A stretch of DNA of 64,000 nucleotides from Shewanella electrica (GCF_022321485.1 NZ_JAKOGG010000005.1:248001-312000), one strand, 5' to 3'. Shown: positions 9,296 through 20,136, counted from the first letter of the stretch. Numbers and translations: made by a program. Notes: generated from the letters alone by a model not told the origin.

Positions 9296-11932
9296 TTACG
9301 CTTTCGCTTTCTTCTTAGCGCTACCAGCTTGCTGCCATTTACCGTCTTGGTAATGGGCCGACCAACCACTGGCTTTGCCATTGACTTCACTAGCAACATA
9401 CTGCTCTTTAGTCTTACGGCTAAATTTTACCAACGTTGGATTACCGTCATCGTCTTGCTCTGGCGCATCGGCCAGATATTGGTATTTAGACCATAACTGA
9501 TCGCGGTATTGCTTCAGCTCAGATACCAACGGCGCACGCGTTTCCCGTGAACGTGGGAAGGTACTAGCCGCCAAGAAGATACCGGCAGCGCCGTCACGCA
9601 ACACGAAGTAAGCGTCTGACTTGGTACACTTCAACTCTGGCAGATGAATCGGGTCCTCTTTCGGAGGTGCCGCTTCACCGTTTTTCAGCAGTTTACGTGT
9701 GTTCTTACATTCAATGTTGGTACAACCGAAATATTTACCAAAGCGGCCGTTCTTCAGCTCCATGTCACTACCACAGCGATCACACTCAATCACTGGGCCG
9801 TCGTAGCCTTTGATTTTGAACTGCCCGACTTCGACTTCGTAACCATCACAAGCGGGGTTGTTACCACACACATGCAGTTTGCGTGTTTCATCGAGCAGAT
9901 AGCTGTCCATCGCGGTGCCGCATTTCGCACAGCGGTGTTTCGCGCGCAGCGCTTCCGTTTCGGCATCTTCGCCATCGGCAATGGCTTCTTCGCCTGGCAC
10001 CAAGTTCATGGTGGTTTTGCAGCGCTCTTTTGGCGGCAGTGCATAACCTGAACAGCCGAGGAACACCCCAGTCGTGCCAGTGCGAATCCCCATTGGGCGG
10101 CCGCACGTTGGGCAAGCAATGTCGGTCAGCACCATCTGGTTAGGACGCATACCGCCCTCTTCTGGTGCCTGCTCAGCCTTTTCCAACTGTTGGGTGAAGT
10201 CTTGGTAGAAGTTATTCAGCACTTGCTTCCACTGCAACTCACCGTGGGCCACGTCATCGAGGGTTTGCTCCATGCCGGCAGTAAAATCGTAGCTCATCAG
10301 TTCACTGAAGTTTTCCAACAAACGTTCACTGACAATCTCACCCATTTTTTCGGCGAAGAAACGGCGGTTTTCCACGCGCACGTAACCACGGTCTTGAATG
10401 GTAGAGATAATCGCCGCATAAGTTGATGGGCGACCAATGCCACGTTTTTCCAACTCTTTGACCAATGACGCTTCGCTATAACGCGCTGGCGGTTTGGTAA
10501 AGTGTTGCTTCGGCAGCAGTTCATTCAGATTGAGCACATCACCTTCCGCTACAAACGGCAGGGTGACATCCTCTTCATTCTTTTTCTTCAGTGCCGGTTG
10601 TACACGGGTCCAACCATCAAATTTCAGCACACGGCCGTTCGCACGCAGTTCATAATCACCGGCGGTCACGGTTAAGCGTGTTGCATCATATTGTGCTGGT
10701 GTCATCTGACATGACACAAATTGACGCCAAATCAGCTCGTATAAACGTTGCGCATCGCGTTCCATATCTGACAGCGACGCTGACGAAACTTGCACGTTTG
10801 AAGGACGAATCGCTTCATGCGCTTCTTGGGCATTTTCTTTATTGCCGTAACGCAGTGGCTCAGCTGGCAGATACGCGGCACCAAATTCGCTGCCGATCAT
10901 CTCACGCACACTGTCGAGCGCTTCTTGGCTCAAGTTGGTGGAGTCGGTACGCATATAAGTGATGTGGCCCGCTTCATAGAGGCGCTGTGCCAACATCATG
11001 GTTTTCTTCACGCCAAAGCCCAAACGGGTACTGGCCGCTTGTTGCAGCGTGGAGGTAATAAATGGTGCGCTTGGCTTGCTTTGGGTGGCCTTAGTTTCTT
11101 TGGCGGTGACGATATACTTTTGCTGCTGCAGCTCGGCAACGGCCGCCATGGCTTGTTGCTCGTTCTTCGGCTCAAAGGCATCGCCCGCATGACGGACCAC
11201 TTCCATCTGCAATGCCGCTTCTGACGCTTGCAGTGCTGCGTGTACGTCCCAGAACTCTTCTGGCACAAACGCTTTAATTTCCGCTTCGCGTTCTACCACC
11301 AAACGTACCGCCACGGACTGCACTCGACCAGCAGACAAACCGCGAGCAACTTTCTTCCACAACAGTGGCGAGACCATAAAGCCCACCACGCGGTCAAGGA
11401 AACGCCGCGCTTGCTGCGCGTTGACCATGTTGTTGTTCAGGTCGCCTGGACGACTAAACGCGTCTTGGATAGCGGTTTTGGTGATCTCGTTGAACACCAC
11501 GCGCTTAAAGCGAGTTTCGTCACCACCAATCACTTGCTGTAAGTGCCACGCGATGGCTTCCCCTTCGCGGTCCAAATCCGTTGCGAGATAGATTTGGTCG
11601 GCTGACTCCGCTAAAGACTGTAACTCTTTAACCACCTTTTCTTTGCCTGGCAAAATTTGGTAGTTAGCCTTCCAGTCATGCTCAGGGTCAATGCCCATAC
11701 GAGACACCAAGCCTTGGCGCTCTTTTTGCTTTTTGTAGGCTGCTTTTTCTTCAGGCGACATCTTGCGCACTTCGGCTGCGGAAACGCTTTTGCCGTTAGA
11801 CTCGGCAGAGGAAGAGGTTGGCAGATCACGGATGTGACCAACGCTCGATTTAACAATAAATTCTTTACCAAGATACTTGTTGATAGTCTTGGCTTTGGCC
11901 GGCGATTCGACAATAACTAGCGATTTTCCCAT
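9296..11932 (-). CDS. topA: DNA topoisomerase I
   Basis: 878 residues (E. coli TopA 865). A type IA topoisomerase that relaxes negative supercoils. The N-terminal Toprim domain shows [13 protein letters not shown] (residues 10-22) and the metal-binding [13 protein letters not shown] near residue 118. The catalytic tyrosine is in [10 protein letters not shown], near residue 328. Three C4 zinc modules follow in the last third, with [15 protein letters not shown] and [10 protein letters not shown] as first halves. The tail is lysine-rich (KKKAKA), as usual for DNA contact. No strong ribosome site precedes the ATG at 11932, but [16 protein letters not shown] matches the family start. Convergent with the hypothetical at 8.3 kb and divergent from astB. 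Confidence 0.97.
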   Translation of the reverse strand: MGKSLVIVESPAKAKTINKYLGKEFIVKSSVGHIRDLPTSSSAESNGKSVSAAEVRKMSPEEKAAYKKQKERQGLVSRMGIDPEHDWKANYQILPGKEKVVKELQSLAESADQIYLATDLDREGEAIAWHLQQVIGGDETRFKRVVFNEITKTAIQDAFSRPGDLNNNMVNAQQARRFLDRVVGFMVSPLLWKKVARGLSAGRVQSVAVRLVVEREAEIKAFVPEEFWDVHAALQASEAALQMEVVRHAGDAFEPKNEQQAMAAVAELQQQKYIVTAKETKATQSKPSAPFITSTLQQAASTRLGFGVKKTMMLAQRLYEAGHITYMRTDSTNLSQEALDSVREMIGSEFGAAYLPAEPLRYGNKENAQEAHEAIRPSNVQVSSASLSDMERDAQRLYELIWRQFVSCQMTPAQYDATRLTVTAGDYELRANGRVLKFDGWTRVQPALKKKNEEDVTLPFVAEGDVLNLNELLPKQHFTKPPARYSEASLVKELEKRGIGRPSTYAAIISTIQDRGYVRVENRRFFAEKMGEIVSERLLENFSELMSYDFTAGMEQTLDDVAHGELQWKQVLNNFYQDFTQQLEKAEQAPEEGGMRPNQMVLTDIACPTCGRPMGIRTGTTGVFLGCSGYALPPKERCKTTMNLVPGEEAIADGEDAETEALRAKHRCAKCGTAMDSYLLDETRKLHVCGNNPACDGYEVEVGQFKIKGYDGPVIECDRCGSDMELKNGRFGKYFGCTNIECKNTRKLLKNGEAAPPKEDPIHLPELKCTKSDAYFVLRDGAAGIFLAASTFPRSRETRAPLVSELKQYRDQLWSKYQYLADAPEQDDDGNPTLVKFSRKTKEQYVASEVNGKASGWSAHYQDGKWQQAGSAKKKAKA

Positions 11933-12244
11933 TATTCAGTGCGCCAAAATTCTCGGAAAGGTAAAATTTGCCACCATATATAGAGGGTTGTTGACTCACT
12001 TTCAAGTCAATCCCTCTTTTATGTGGCCTAGGGACTCAATTTTTAAACACAGAAAAATATTAATAAAAATAATTTTGCAGCTAAAAAAATTAATATTTCA
12101 TAATTTGGCTTTGCGCAAGTCATAGTTATGCACTTAAGTGTGTTTACTATATTCACGCCTACTAATTGAGGGGTTGTCGCCCTCGTTTTCTTCCCTATAC
12201 TGGATTGCAAAATTTGCGCAGTTATCCACATCTTAGGAGACGGG
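11933..12244. other. topA/astB divergent intergenic region
   Basis: A 312-bp AT-rich gap that must hold both promoters. I see a perfect 10-bp palindrome CACTTAAGTG at 12131-12140 and an AGGAGACGGG ribosome site before astB. A loose ArgR-like stretch around 12141-12156 does not match the consensus well enough to call. Confidence 0.4.
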
Positions 12245-13579
12245 ATGAAACATTTCGAAGCCAACTTCGATGGCCTAGTCGGGCCCACCCACAATTATGC
12301 GGGCCTCTCATTTGGCAATGTGGCGTCAAGCCAAAATGCATCCATGCCATCCAACCCGAAGGCCGCCGCCCTCCAAGGCTTAGCTAAAGCTAAAGCACTG
12401 GCTGATTTAGGTTTAGTACAAGGTGTTATCGCTCCGCAAGAGCGGCCAGACATTTATACGCTACGCCAAATGGGATTTAGCGGTACTGACATGCAAGTAC
12501 TAAACAAAGTCGCTAAAACTGCGCCACAGTGGCTCTATGCCTGTGCGAGTGCATCAAGCATGTGGACCGCCAACGCCGCTACAGTGTCACCCAGCGCCGA
12601 TACTGCTGACGGGAAAGTCCATTTCACCCCGGCTAACCTTATCGACAAGTTTCATCGCAGTATCGAATCAGACACCACCGGCAAAATCCTCAAAGCGATG
12701 TTTGCTGATACCCGTTACTTTAAACATCATCACGCGCTACCGCTGCACACGCATTTAGGCGATGAAGGCGCCGCCAACCATACCCGCTTATGTCAGCAAT
12801 ATGGTGCAGCGGGAGTTGAGTTATTTGTTTACGGCCAATCGGTATTCGACCAAGAAAAACCGAAACCACAGAAATATCCAGCACGGCAAACCCTAGAAGC
12901 CTCGCAAGCCATCGCACGCTTACATGGCTTAGATGATGACAGCTGCGTATTCCTGCAACAAAACCCGTTAGTGATAGACCAAGGCGTGTTTCACAACGAT
13001 GTGATTGCCGTAGGCAACCAAAATGTGCTGTTTTACCACCAGCAGGCGTTTTTTAACGGCGCGGAAAAACTGGCCGAGTTACAACAAAAGCTGGGCGGGG
13101 AACTGCACTTGATTGAAGTGCCGACCGCGCAAGTATCCGTTAAAGATGCGGTACAAACCTATCTGTTTAATACCCAGATTGTCACGCTGCCTTCTGGCGA
13201 AATGGCGATTATCGCGCCTACCGATTGTGAGGAAAATCCCGCCGTTAAGCAGTATTTGGATGAATTGCTTACGCTGGGGACACCGATCAAACAAGTGCGC
13301 TATTTTGATGTTAAGCAAAGTATGCAAAATGGCGGTGGCCCGGCCTGCCTGCGGTTACGGGTAGCGCTTAACGACCAAGAGCTGGCGGCGGTTAACCCAC
13401 AAGTGCTGCTGACCGATGAGAAATATAAAAAACTGACCAAGTGGGTGGAACGGCACTATCGCGACCGCCTCACCCCAGCAGATTTAGCCGACCCAGAACT
13501 GTTAAAAGAAACCCGCACAGCGTTAGATGAACTGACGCAACTCCTTAAACTTGGCAGTATCTATCCATTCCAGCGTTGA
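12245..13579 (+). CDS. astB: N-succinylarginine dihydrolase
   Basis: 444 residues. It converts N2-succinylarginine to succinylornithine, two ammonia and CO2, the second step of the arginine succinyltransferase (AST) pathway. The start [20 protein letters not shown] matches the family. The catalytic triad expected for AstB can be placed in GDEGAANH (glutamate near 174), [12 protein letters not shown] (histidine near 248) and [11 protein letters not shown] (cysteine near 365). The start is set by AGGAGACGGG directly upstream. astB stands alone here: the other ast genes are not in the window, unlike the astCADBE operon of E. coli. A strong terminator follows. Confidence 0.96.
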   Translation: MKHFEANFDGLVGPTHNYAGLSFGNVASSQNASMPSNPKAAALQGLAKAKALADLGLVQGVIAPQERPDIYTLRQMGFSGTDMQVLNKVAKTAPQWLYACASASSMWTANAATVSPSADTADGKVHFTPANLIDKFHRSIESDTTGKILKAMFADTRYFKHHHALPLHTHLGDEGAANHTRLCQQYGAAGVELFVYGQSVFDQEKPKPQKYPARQTLEASQAIARLHGLDDDSCVFLQQNPLVIDQGVFHNDVIAVGNQNVLFYHQQAFFNGAEKLAELQQKLGGELHLIEVPTAQVSVKDAVQTYLFNTQIVTLPSGEMAIIAPTDCEENPAVKQYLDELLTLGTPIKQVRYFDVKQSMQNGGGPACLRLRVALNDQELAAVNPQVLLTDEKYKKLTKWVERHYRDRLTPADLADPELLKETRTALDELTQLLKLGSIYPFQR

Positions 13580-13598
13580 TAGATTGGCATGAAATAGC

Positions 13599-13625
13599 AA
13601 AAGCCCGCGATAACACGGGCTTTTT
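13599..13625. terminator. Bidirectional terminator astB/lipoprotein
   Basis: 9-bp stem AAAAGCCCG/CGGGCTTTT with 8-nt loop followed by T, between two convergent genes. Confidence 0.9.
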
Positions 13626-13635
13626 CATGGTGTGA

Positions 13636-16074
13636 TTAGTAAATATTCACTGCAATATTGACCACTTCGGTGACTAAGCCATTAGGTGAGGTTACCGTCA
13701 CTGAGAACGTGCCCGAATCGGGCTGATCGGCACCACCAATCGTCACACTGAACTGACGCCCACCGTTATAGTTGGAACTTGGCCAAGTATAACTAGGTGC
13801 ACTATCGATAGAGCCCGCAGAAGTAGCAAAACTTACCACTGAACCCGCGGGCATCTGCTGATTATGTACGTCAGAGATAGTGAATTGCACCGTCGCCGTG
13901 CCGTTGCCATTAATATCTATACTGCCGCCTAAGTTATCGCCATCTCGGTCAATAATGCGAATATCACTTGGATTAGTCGCATAGGCCTCACTGCTCGCCA
14001 TTACCATCACCAAGCTGCCGCGAACATACACGGATTTAGATTGATTCACCCCATCAGCACAGCCAGCATGACTGGGGATCGCACACAGCACGCCGTTGTA
14101 TACGCCGTCAGCAGTATCGAAGACACCATTACTGTTGAAGTCGATGAGCACTTCGTTGTCACCGCCAGATTGGCCACCCGCCTGTTGCGGATTAAATATG
14201 CCATCTTCGTTGTAATCTCTGAATGCATCAGCCAAATCATACGGCTGACCAGCCACATCGGTGGCCGCAAACGCGGTACGCTCAGACTCATCAAAGCGAC
14301 CATTGCCATTCAAATCGGGGAACGATTCTTCGCCAATCGCATACGCGGTGATGGTTGCCCGACCGCCAAAGGATTGACCATAGAAGTTGCCACCATTCAC
14401 CAACTCAGCCCGTGGGTTACGATAAGTGCCATCATTATTTAATAATGACTGTCCGGCTGGGCGGACGTTCTGGCTGGTCCACGTCACGCTACAAGCACCA
14501 TTTACCGTGACGCACGATGCGCCAATTGCCCCACCCTCAGTAACAAATGAAACTGCAGTGCCATTTCGTACGGGGTTGTTGAAGGCATCTGCCAGCCGCG
14601 CGGTAACAACCACTTGGGTGCCGTCAACATTCCACCCTTCCGCATTGACGATTACCGCAGATAAGGAGAATGAATCTTGGTCGGGTATGCCAGTAGAGAT
14701 GACTAATTGGCTTGATTGGCTAGCGATCAGTGGCACAGAGCCATCCACCGAAGCCGTTACACGGATGGAGGTTGCGACCGTACCCGAGTTGACCACGGTT
14801 TGCGCCACACCTTGATCGTCAGTGGTCGCCGTTGTCGGTGCAACAGACAAGCCACCGACGGAAGTATTCAAACTGAATGAGACATTTCGGCCAGCCACAG
14901 CATTACCATTGGTATCCAGCACTTGGAACCGCACCACCGAGGTTTCTTGCACTCCGGTACCTAAAATATCGATCTGTGTTGGTGACGCATCAAGAAACAC
15001 AATACTCCCAGCCGCGGCGGCAAGTACCTCGATGCTGCCTGTCGCCGATAACGTACGACCACCGACATTGGCTGTCACCGAGATCGGATCTGAACCGACA
15101 CAACCTTGTGCTAAATAGGTGCTACTGGCTACGCCATTGACTGCCGTAACTGGCGAACTCATGCGAGCCTGTGGCGAAGTTTGCGCGGCGCAGCGTGAAG
15201 AGAATCTAACTTCGACAGGCTCGGTAAATAGATTGCCATCAGCATCTTGCAACTGCACCGACACCGTTGCTGTACCACCGGCAGATATCGTGGCGGCACT
15301 GACTGATGCTTGCTCCGCCGTAAACGGCGTGCCACTTCCCATCAAAATATCGGTCGCTCCCACAACAAAAACGCGTTCGGCAGACTCGCCTGTCGCAATG
15401 GTCGCGGTTGCCGTACCGGCACCGGGGTTGCTGCCAGCATAGATAGTCACTGACGCAGCACCATTCGCATCCGTCACGGCAGTTTTAACTGGCAAGTCAC
15501 CAATATCCGCAGCAAAGGTGACGATGACGGCACGGGAAATACCGGAGACATGCGCAGTCAAGGTGCCCGGCGACGTTGAGTCAATCGTTGAGACCTCATC
15601 GCCATTGGCATCAGTCAGCGTGAGTGTCATCTGCGCACCACCGCCAGTTGCCGGGCCACCATCCCCCACCATAGTGAAACCGACAGAAGCCGACTCACCG
15701 CTATTGATGGCGGCGGTCACTTGTCCAGCGCCAGCGATATTGGACGTTGCCAGCGACACGGTGGCAACGCCGTTTGCATCGGTGAGTGCGGTGCCGATAG
15801 CGGGAACAAAGGTGCCTAAATCGGCATTGTTCAGTTCGAAAGTGACCAGCGCACCAGAAATTGTGCCAGAAATACTATTGCGCACCGTTGCGGTTAAGGT
15901 TGCTGGCGTCGCTGCGGAGATAGTGCTGTTAGAAATGGTTAACGTGACTGAAGTGGTACCACTGGGATTTGAGCCATTGCCATTATCAGTCCCCTGATCG
16001 AGATTACCGCCACCACCGCAGGCTGACAGCAACAAACACAAAAACGCCCCGAATAAACGCATTGCTGACTGCAT
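13636..16074 (-). CDS. Large lipoprotein with tandem Ig-like (Big) domains and calcium-loop-like motifs
   Basis: 812 residues. The start is fixed by AAGGAGG 6 nt before the ATG at 16074. A lipoprotein signal ends in LSAC with the lipidated cysteine at residue 19, followed by four glycines. The body has at least four tandem immunoglobulin-like repeats of the bacterial Big/invasin type, each with a TDANGxAxVxL-like strand pair (clear around residues 95, 200 and 415). Between about residues 580 and 660 there are three D-x-N-x-[DN]-G-x-F-[DN] loops (coding at 14288-14317, 14191-14217 and 14116-14142) resembling EF-hand or dockerin calcium loops; a looser DxNGNG occurs later. A last Ig-like module ends in VNIAVNIY. 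Probably surface-exposed; the partner is unknown. The gene is monocistronic. Confidence 0.85.
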   Translation of the reverse strand: MQSAMRLFGAFLCLLLSACGGGGNLDQGTDNGNGSNPSGTTSVTLTISNSTISAATPATLTATVRNSISGTISGALVTFELNNADLGTFVPAIGTALTDANGVATVSLATSNIAGAGQVTAAINSGESASVGFTMVGDGGPATGGGAQMTLTLTDANGDEVSTIDSTSPGTLTAHVSGISRAVIVTFAADIGDLPVKTAVTDANGAASVTIYAGSNPGAGTATATIATGESAERVFVVGATDILMGSGTPFTAEQASVSAATISAGGTATVSVQLQDADGNLFTEPVEVRFSSRCAAQTSPQARMSSPVTAVNGVASSTYLAQGCVGSDPISVTANVGGRTLSATGSIEVLAAAAGSIVFLDASPTQIDILGTGVQETSVVRFQVLDTNGNAVAGRNVSFSLNTSVGGLSVAPTTATTDDQGVAQTVVNSGTVATSIRVTASVDGSVPLIASQSSQLVISTGIPDQDSFSLSAVIVNAEGWNVDGTQVVVTARLADAFNNPVRNGTAVSFVTEGGAIGASCVTVNGACSVTWTSQNVRPAGQSLLNNDGTYRNPRAELVNGGNFYGQSFGGRATITAYAIGEESFPDLNGNGRFDESERTAFAATDVAGQPYDLADAFRDYNEDGIFNPQQAGGQSGGDNEVLIDFNSNGVFDTADGVYNGVLCAIPSHAGCADGVNQSKSVYVRGSLVMVMASSEAYATNPSDIRIIDRDGDNLGGSIDINGNGTATVQFTISDVHNQQMPAGSVVSFATSAGSIDSAPSYTWPSSNYNGGRQFSVTIGGADQPDSGTFSVTVTSPNGLVTEVVNIAVNIY

Positions 16075-16285
16075 TGTCAGCCTCCTTGTTGTCGTAAATC
16101 AATCAGAAAATGGTTCTGCTAAAGCTTAGGACACAGCCAAGGATTTCACATAAAAATTACATGATTAACATCTTTATTTTTATGCATTAACGTCAAAAAC
16201 TCACTCGGCTAACAGTTCCCTCAAATGGGCTTTCTTGCTAGGCTTAGGGAATTTTGCAGAAAATATAAAAATAATAGGAAATATA

Positions 16286-17602
16286 ATGCCGACAAACACT
16301 CGGAAGCTCGGGCTGACAGGTAAAATTCTTATCGCCATGTGTTTAGGAATTATCTTTGGCTTCATCGTGAGATATTTTGCCCCCGAGAGCCAATTTGTGA
16401 ATGATTACGTTACTGACGGCGTACTTAACGTTGTCGGCACCATTTTCGTTAACTGTTTGAAAATGCTTGTTGTGCCGCTGGTGTTTGTGTCACTGGTCTG
16501 CGGCACCTGTTCACTCAGTGATCCCTCCAAGCTCGGCAAGTTGGGTGGCAAAACACTAGCGTTCTATCTATTTACTACCGCGATTGCCCTTACCATTGCC
16601 ATCAGCGCGGCGGTGTTATTCCAACCAGGCGATAGCGGTCAACTAACGACCAACCTCTCCTACGATGCCAAAGAAGCGCCCGGCCTTGCTGATGTGCTCA
16701 TCGGCATGGTGCCAACTAATCCCATCAAGGCGATGACTGACGGCAATATGCTGCAAATCATTATTTTTGCGGTGATTTTTGGTTTTGCGGTTTCCCATAT
16801 TGGTGAACGTGGCCGCCGAGTGGCTTCCCTGTTTGAAGACCTCAACGAAGTGATTATGAAAGTGGTCACGCTGGTGATGAGCCTTGCTCCGTATGGGGTA
16901 TTTGCGCTGATTGCCAAGCTCACCTTGACGCTCGGCATGGATAAACTCGAAGGCGTAGTCAAATATTTTGGATTGGTATTGGCGGTGCTGATTTTCCACG
17001 GCATGGTGGTCTATCCAGTGCTGTTGAAACTGTTTTCTGGCCTCAGCCCACTGATGTTCATCCGTAAAATGCGCGATGTGCAACTGTTCGCCTTTAGCAC
17101 CGCCAGCTCCAACGCGACCTTGCCGGTAACAATGGAAACCGCCGAACACCGTATGGGCGTTAATAACCGCGTAGCGTCATTCACCTTGCCGCTAGGTGCC
17201 ACCATCAACATGGACGGCACCGCGATTATGCAAGGCGTGGCAACCGTGTTTATTGCGCAGGTGTATAACGTGCCACTGGGAATTACTGACTACGTGAGTG
17301 TTGTTATCACCGCCACACTGGCGTCTATCGGCACCGCTGGTGTACCGGGCGTGGGACTGATTATGCTTGCCATGGTGCTAAAACAAGTCGGCTTGCCGGT
17401 TGAAGGGATTGCCATGATTATCGGTGTCGACCGTCTGCTAGATATGGTGCGTACGGCGGTCAACGTTACTGGCGATATGGTGGCGACGGTTATCGTGGGT
17501 AAATCAGAAAAAGACTTTAATATTGAGATCTTTAATGATTCTGAAGCCGGTAAAACTAAAGGCTTGGATGAACAGTTGAGCAACGCGACAAAGCAACTGT
17601 AA
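16286..17602 (+). CDS. Sodium/proton:dicarboxylate (glutamate-type) symporter, DAACS family
   Basis: 438 residues starting at the ATG at 16286 (MPTNTRKLGLTGKILIAM), with TAGGAA upstream; the frame is open 17 codons earlier without a site. An inner-membrane transporter with eight or so hydrophobic segments. The substrate-binding signature is clear: the serine-rich hairpin SSNATLPVTMETAE near residues 273-286, then TLPLGATINMDGTAIMQG with the NMDGT motif, and a second hairpin around SIGTAGVPGVG. This places it in the GltP/GltT/DctA group that imports glutamate, aspartate or C4-dicarboxylates with sodium or protons. The exact substrate cannot be read from the sequence. Single-gene unit with its own terminator. 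Confidence 0.92.
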   Translation: MPTNTRKLGLTGKILIAMCLGIIFGFIVRYFAPESQFVNDYVTDGVLNVVGTIFVNCLKMLVVPLVFVSLVCGTCSLSDPSKLGKLGGKTLAFYLFTTAIALTIAISAAVLFQPGDSGQLTTNLSYDAKEAPGLADVLIGMVPTNPIKAMTDGNMLQIIIFAVIFGFAVSHIGERGRRVASLFEDLNEVIMKVVTLVMSLAPYGVFALIAKLTLTLGMDKLEGVVKYFGLVLAVLIFHGMVVYPVLLKLFSGLSPLMFIRKMRDVQLFAFSTASSNATLPVTMETAEHRMGVNNRVASFTLPLGATINMDGTAIMQGVATVFIAQVYNVPLGITDYVSVVITATLASIGTAGVPGVGLIMLAMVLKQVGLPVEGIAMIIGVDRLLDMVRTAVNVTGDMVATVIVGKSEKDFNIEIFNDSEAGKTKGLDEQLSNATKQL

Positions 17603-17611
17603 TAACAACAA

Positions 17612-17636
17612 TAAAGGCGTCCACTGGACGCCTTTA
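17612..17636. terminator. Bidirectional terminator symporter/gsk
   Basis: 11-bp perfect stem TAAAGGCGTCC/GGACGCCTTTA with a 3-nt loop and flanking AT tracts. Confidence 0.9.
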
Positions 17637-17654
17637 TTTATGCAAACCACACGG

Positions 17655-18959
17655 TTATCTTTCCCAGTACGACTCTTCCAGACTGTCTTCACGCTCAGGC
17701 AAACCACGGGACAAACGTGGACTATTTTGCGCCAGCACTTCATACGCTACACGGTTGGCATACTTACAGATTTGTGAAAACGACGAGTAGCACAAACCGC
17801 CTTTAGAATGCTTGATAGAACCGGGAACGTTGGTTTTATGGAAGGTATTGGCCGCAAGATCATGCAGCAAGGCGGCTAACGCGCCATCACCTGCACCATT
17901 GGTATTGAGGATCTGCTCAGGGCCGCCCATATACGGTGAAATATGGGCATAAACTTTAATCGGCGCATCACAATCGCGGCGGCGTTTCGGACGCGAGAAC
18001 TCGTAACGGTTAAACTCAGGGATTGCGCCCGGCAACAGCAGATGTGCGGTTTCCCGTTTTTCACTATCTTCAGCAAAACCCGCAGTATACAACCCTGTTG
18101 CGCCCGCAGTGGTCAACACCATATCACACCACTCCAGCGCCGCTTCACTGGCTAATAACGGATCTTCAAACCCAGTGAGCGCCAAGCCTTCCTCTTCATT
18201 CATGGCGAGTACCGTGACGTTGTCACAAATAAAATCGCGCCAGAATTGTGGATCTTGCTCAATCAGAAAACGCGTGCCTAGGGTCAGTACCACTGGCACA
18301 TCGGCGGCTTTGGCATATTGAATCGCGGTCATGGCCGCTTCAGTGATGCCATCGCCTTCAGCAGCGCGCATCAGATAAGCAGAAATCACCAAAGCCGAAC
18401 TGCCTTGCACCAACTCTTTACTGATATATTCGGCACCGAGTTGGTCCATGGCGCCTTTGCTAATGGCGAACGTGCGTTCACCATTTTCAGAGATCAGCGT
18501 GAAACAACGTCCCAGCGGCCCGGCAACCGGTTGCAGATGGTTCAAATCCACCTTTGATGAGGTGTCGCACAGATAGCGGTAAGCGTAGCTACCCACTTCG
18601 ATTTGATGACTCATCACCCCAAATAACACCGAGCGGTCGTCGGCCAGAATCGAGTAGTTGTGCACCGTATTACCAATGGTGCCGCCAGCATATTGGCCGC
18701 AGATCATGTTACGTGAACGCAACTCCTCGTACAGCGCCTCAGCTAGGGTTTCCTCCAGCAGCGTAGAGTTGCCTTTAGGCAAGCGATAACGCGCCAATAG
18801 CTCATCTTCAACCTTGGCTTCAATATCCACCAAAGTTTGGTCAATACCACAAATCCACGTCCCCGTCGGTCTTGGCTGTTGGATCAGTTGTGCCAACAGC
18901 GGATCGCGGTTTTTTACAGGAAAATAGTGTTTGGACTTACGCTGTCCGGGGAATTTCAT
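17655..18959 (-). CDS. gsk: Inosine/guanosine kinase
   Basis: 434 residues, the same length as E. coli Gsk. A PfkB/ribokinase-family enzyme that phosphorylates inosine and guanosine for purine salvage. MKFPGQRKSKHYFPVKNRDPL is the family start, the glycine-rich substrate region includes CGQYAGGTIGNTVHN near residue 90, and the anion hole with catalytic aspartate is NTNGAGDGALAALLHD near residue 360. Ribosome site is weak (GATGAG). The 5' leader contains a 9-bp inverted repeat described separately. It follows hemH and adk on the same strand, forming a salvage/haem neighbourhood as in Shewanella (recalled). Confidence 0.95.
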   Translation of the reverse strand: MKFPGQRKSKHYFPVKNRDPLLAQLIQQPRPTGTWICGIDQTLVDIEAKVEDELLARYRLPKGNSTLLEETLAEALYEELRSRNMICGQYAGGTIGNTVHNYSILADDRSVLFGVMSHQIEVGSYAYRYLCDTSSKVDLNHLQPVAGPLGRCFTLISENGERTFAISKGAMDQLGAEYISKELVQGSSALVISAYLMRAAEGDGITEAAMTAIQYAKAADVPVVLTLGTRFLIEQDPQFWRDFICDNVTVLAMNEEEGLALTGFEDPLLASEAALEWCDMVLTTAGATGLYTAGFAEDSEKRETAHLLLPGAIPEFNRYEFSRPKRRRDCDAPIKVYAHISPYMGGPEQILNTNGAGDGALAALLHDLAANTFHKTNVPGSIKHSKGGLCYSSFSQICKYANRVAYEVLAQNSPRLSRGLPEREDSLEESYWER

Positions 18960-18980
18960 AGCTGCATCTCATCGGGGCAC

Positions 18981-19029
18981 CGCGAATATCACCGCAACAA
19001 ACCTTTCGTTGCTCAAGGCAATATTCGCG
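18981..19029 (-). promoter_or_regulatory. Nested inverted repeat in the gsk leader
   Basis: CGCGAATAT (18981-18989) pairs perfectly with ATATTCGCG (19021-19029), and within the 31-nt loop GCAAC (18994-18998) pairs with GTTGC (19008-19012). The structure ends 21 bp before the gsk ATG and would fold in its mRNA, or could be an operator. No T-run follows, so it is not a simple hemH terminator. Confidence 0.5.
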
Positions 19030-19083
19030 TCAAACTCAAAGGCGGCAGATTCTATCACACCTTGCACGCCTTGCCAGCGTTGG

Positions 19084-20079
19084 TTAATGCCAACCTTGAG
19101 CGTGCTGTAACGCTAGTTCAGCAAGGAACGCCATATGCTGTTCATCATCATTCAAACAAGGCACAAAACGATAGGATTCGCCACCAGCATGCAGGAAGGT
19201 TTCCTTACCGCCAATAGAGATCTCCTCCAACGTTTCCAAACAGTCGGCGGCAAACGCTGGGCTGATAATATCTACCGATTTCACCCCTTGCTGAGGCAAA
19301 CGCTCGAGGGTTTCATCAGTATATGGCGTCAACCACGGCTCTTTACCAAAACGGGATTGGAAGCACACCATCCACTGCTCTGGCGTTAACTCGAGCGTTT
19401 GGGCCAACAGTTCAGCGGTTTTATAACAATGGTCGCGATAGGGATCGCCCTCATTGACATAGCGCTCAGGCACGCCATGGAACGACAACAGTAACTTTTG
19501 CGCTTGCCCATGTTGTTGCCAGTGTTGGCGTACACTGTGGGCTAAGGCATCGATATAGCCTTTTTTATCGTGATAATCACGCACAAACCGCAGTTCGGGA
19601 ATATTTCGACGAGACTTCAGCAGCGCTGCTACCCCATCAACCACACTCGCCACGGTGGAGCAGGAATACTGTGGATACAGCGGCAGCACCAGCACATTTT
19701 TCACGCCTTTCGCTTCCAACGCTTTTAAGCCGGTGTCCAACGACGGTTCACCGTAGCTCATGCCCAGCTCCACTGGAATATCTAACCCAGTGCGGCTCAG
19801 CAGTTGATTTTGCAGCGCTTGCTGTTGCTTACGACTGATCACCATCAATGGCGAACCGTCTTTCCACCAAATTGATTGATACAATTTGGCAACCTTACCG
19901 GGGCGCACATTCAAAATAATACCGTTAAGAATGCACCACCACAGCAGCGGATTAACGTCCACCACACGAGGATCGCTCAAGAATTGTTTAAGAAACGCCC
20001 GTACCGCGGCTTTAGTTGGTGCGGCTGGCGTGCCAAGATTGACTAGCAAGACACCAAAAGGAGGTTGGTTAGTTTGCAC
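19084..20079 (-). CDS. hemH: Ferrochelatase
   Basis: 331 residues. It inserts ferrous iron into protoporphyrin IX in the last step of haem synthesis. Visible motifs: FGVLLVNLGTPAAPT at residues 8-22, the active-site histidine in LLSFHGVPERYVNEGDPY (about 195-212), QSRFGKEPWLTPYTDE near residue 243, and the conserved glutamate in the downstream segment SPAFAADCLETLEEI. Start is GTG at 20079, the first codon compatible with the family N-terminus; there is no strong ribosome site. Lies between adk and gsk on the same strand but separated from adk by a terminator. Confidence 0.95.
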   Translation of the reverse strand: MQTNQPPFGVLLVNLGTPAAPTKAAVRAFLKQFLSDPRVVDVNPLLWWCILNGIILNVRPGKVAKLYQSIWWKDGSPLMVISRKQQQALQNQLLSRTGLDIPVELGMSYGEPSLDTGLKALEAKGVKNVLVLPLYPQYSCSTVASVVDGVAALLKSRRNIPELRFVRDYHDKKGYIDALAHSVRQHWQQHGQAQKLLLSFHGVPERYVNEGDPYRDHCYKTAELLAQTLELTPEQWMVCFQSRFGKEPWLTPYTDETLERLPQQGVKSVDIISPAFAADCLETLEEISIGGKETFLHAGGESYRFVPCLNDDEQHMAFLAELALQHAQGWH

Positions 20080-20136
20080 GTGGGTAAATCCTGTATTTAA
20101 TCAATGGCGCTAAGTTATCAAAGCGTTAGCCATAAA

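Noticed and set aside
12100-12160. ArgR operator before astB
   Set aside because: The best stretch departs from the ARG-box consensus in several core positions.
15518-15997. Open frame of 159 codons antisense to the Ig-repeat lipoprotein
   Set aside because: Explained by repetitive Thr/Ala/Val codons of the Ig repeats on the minus strand.
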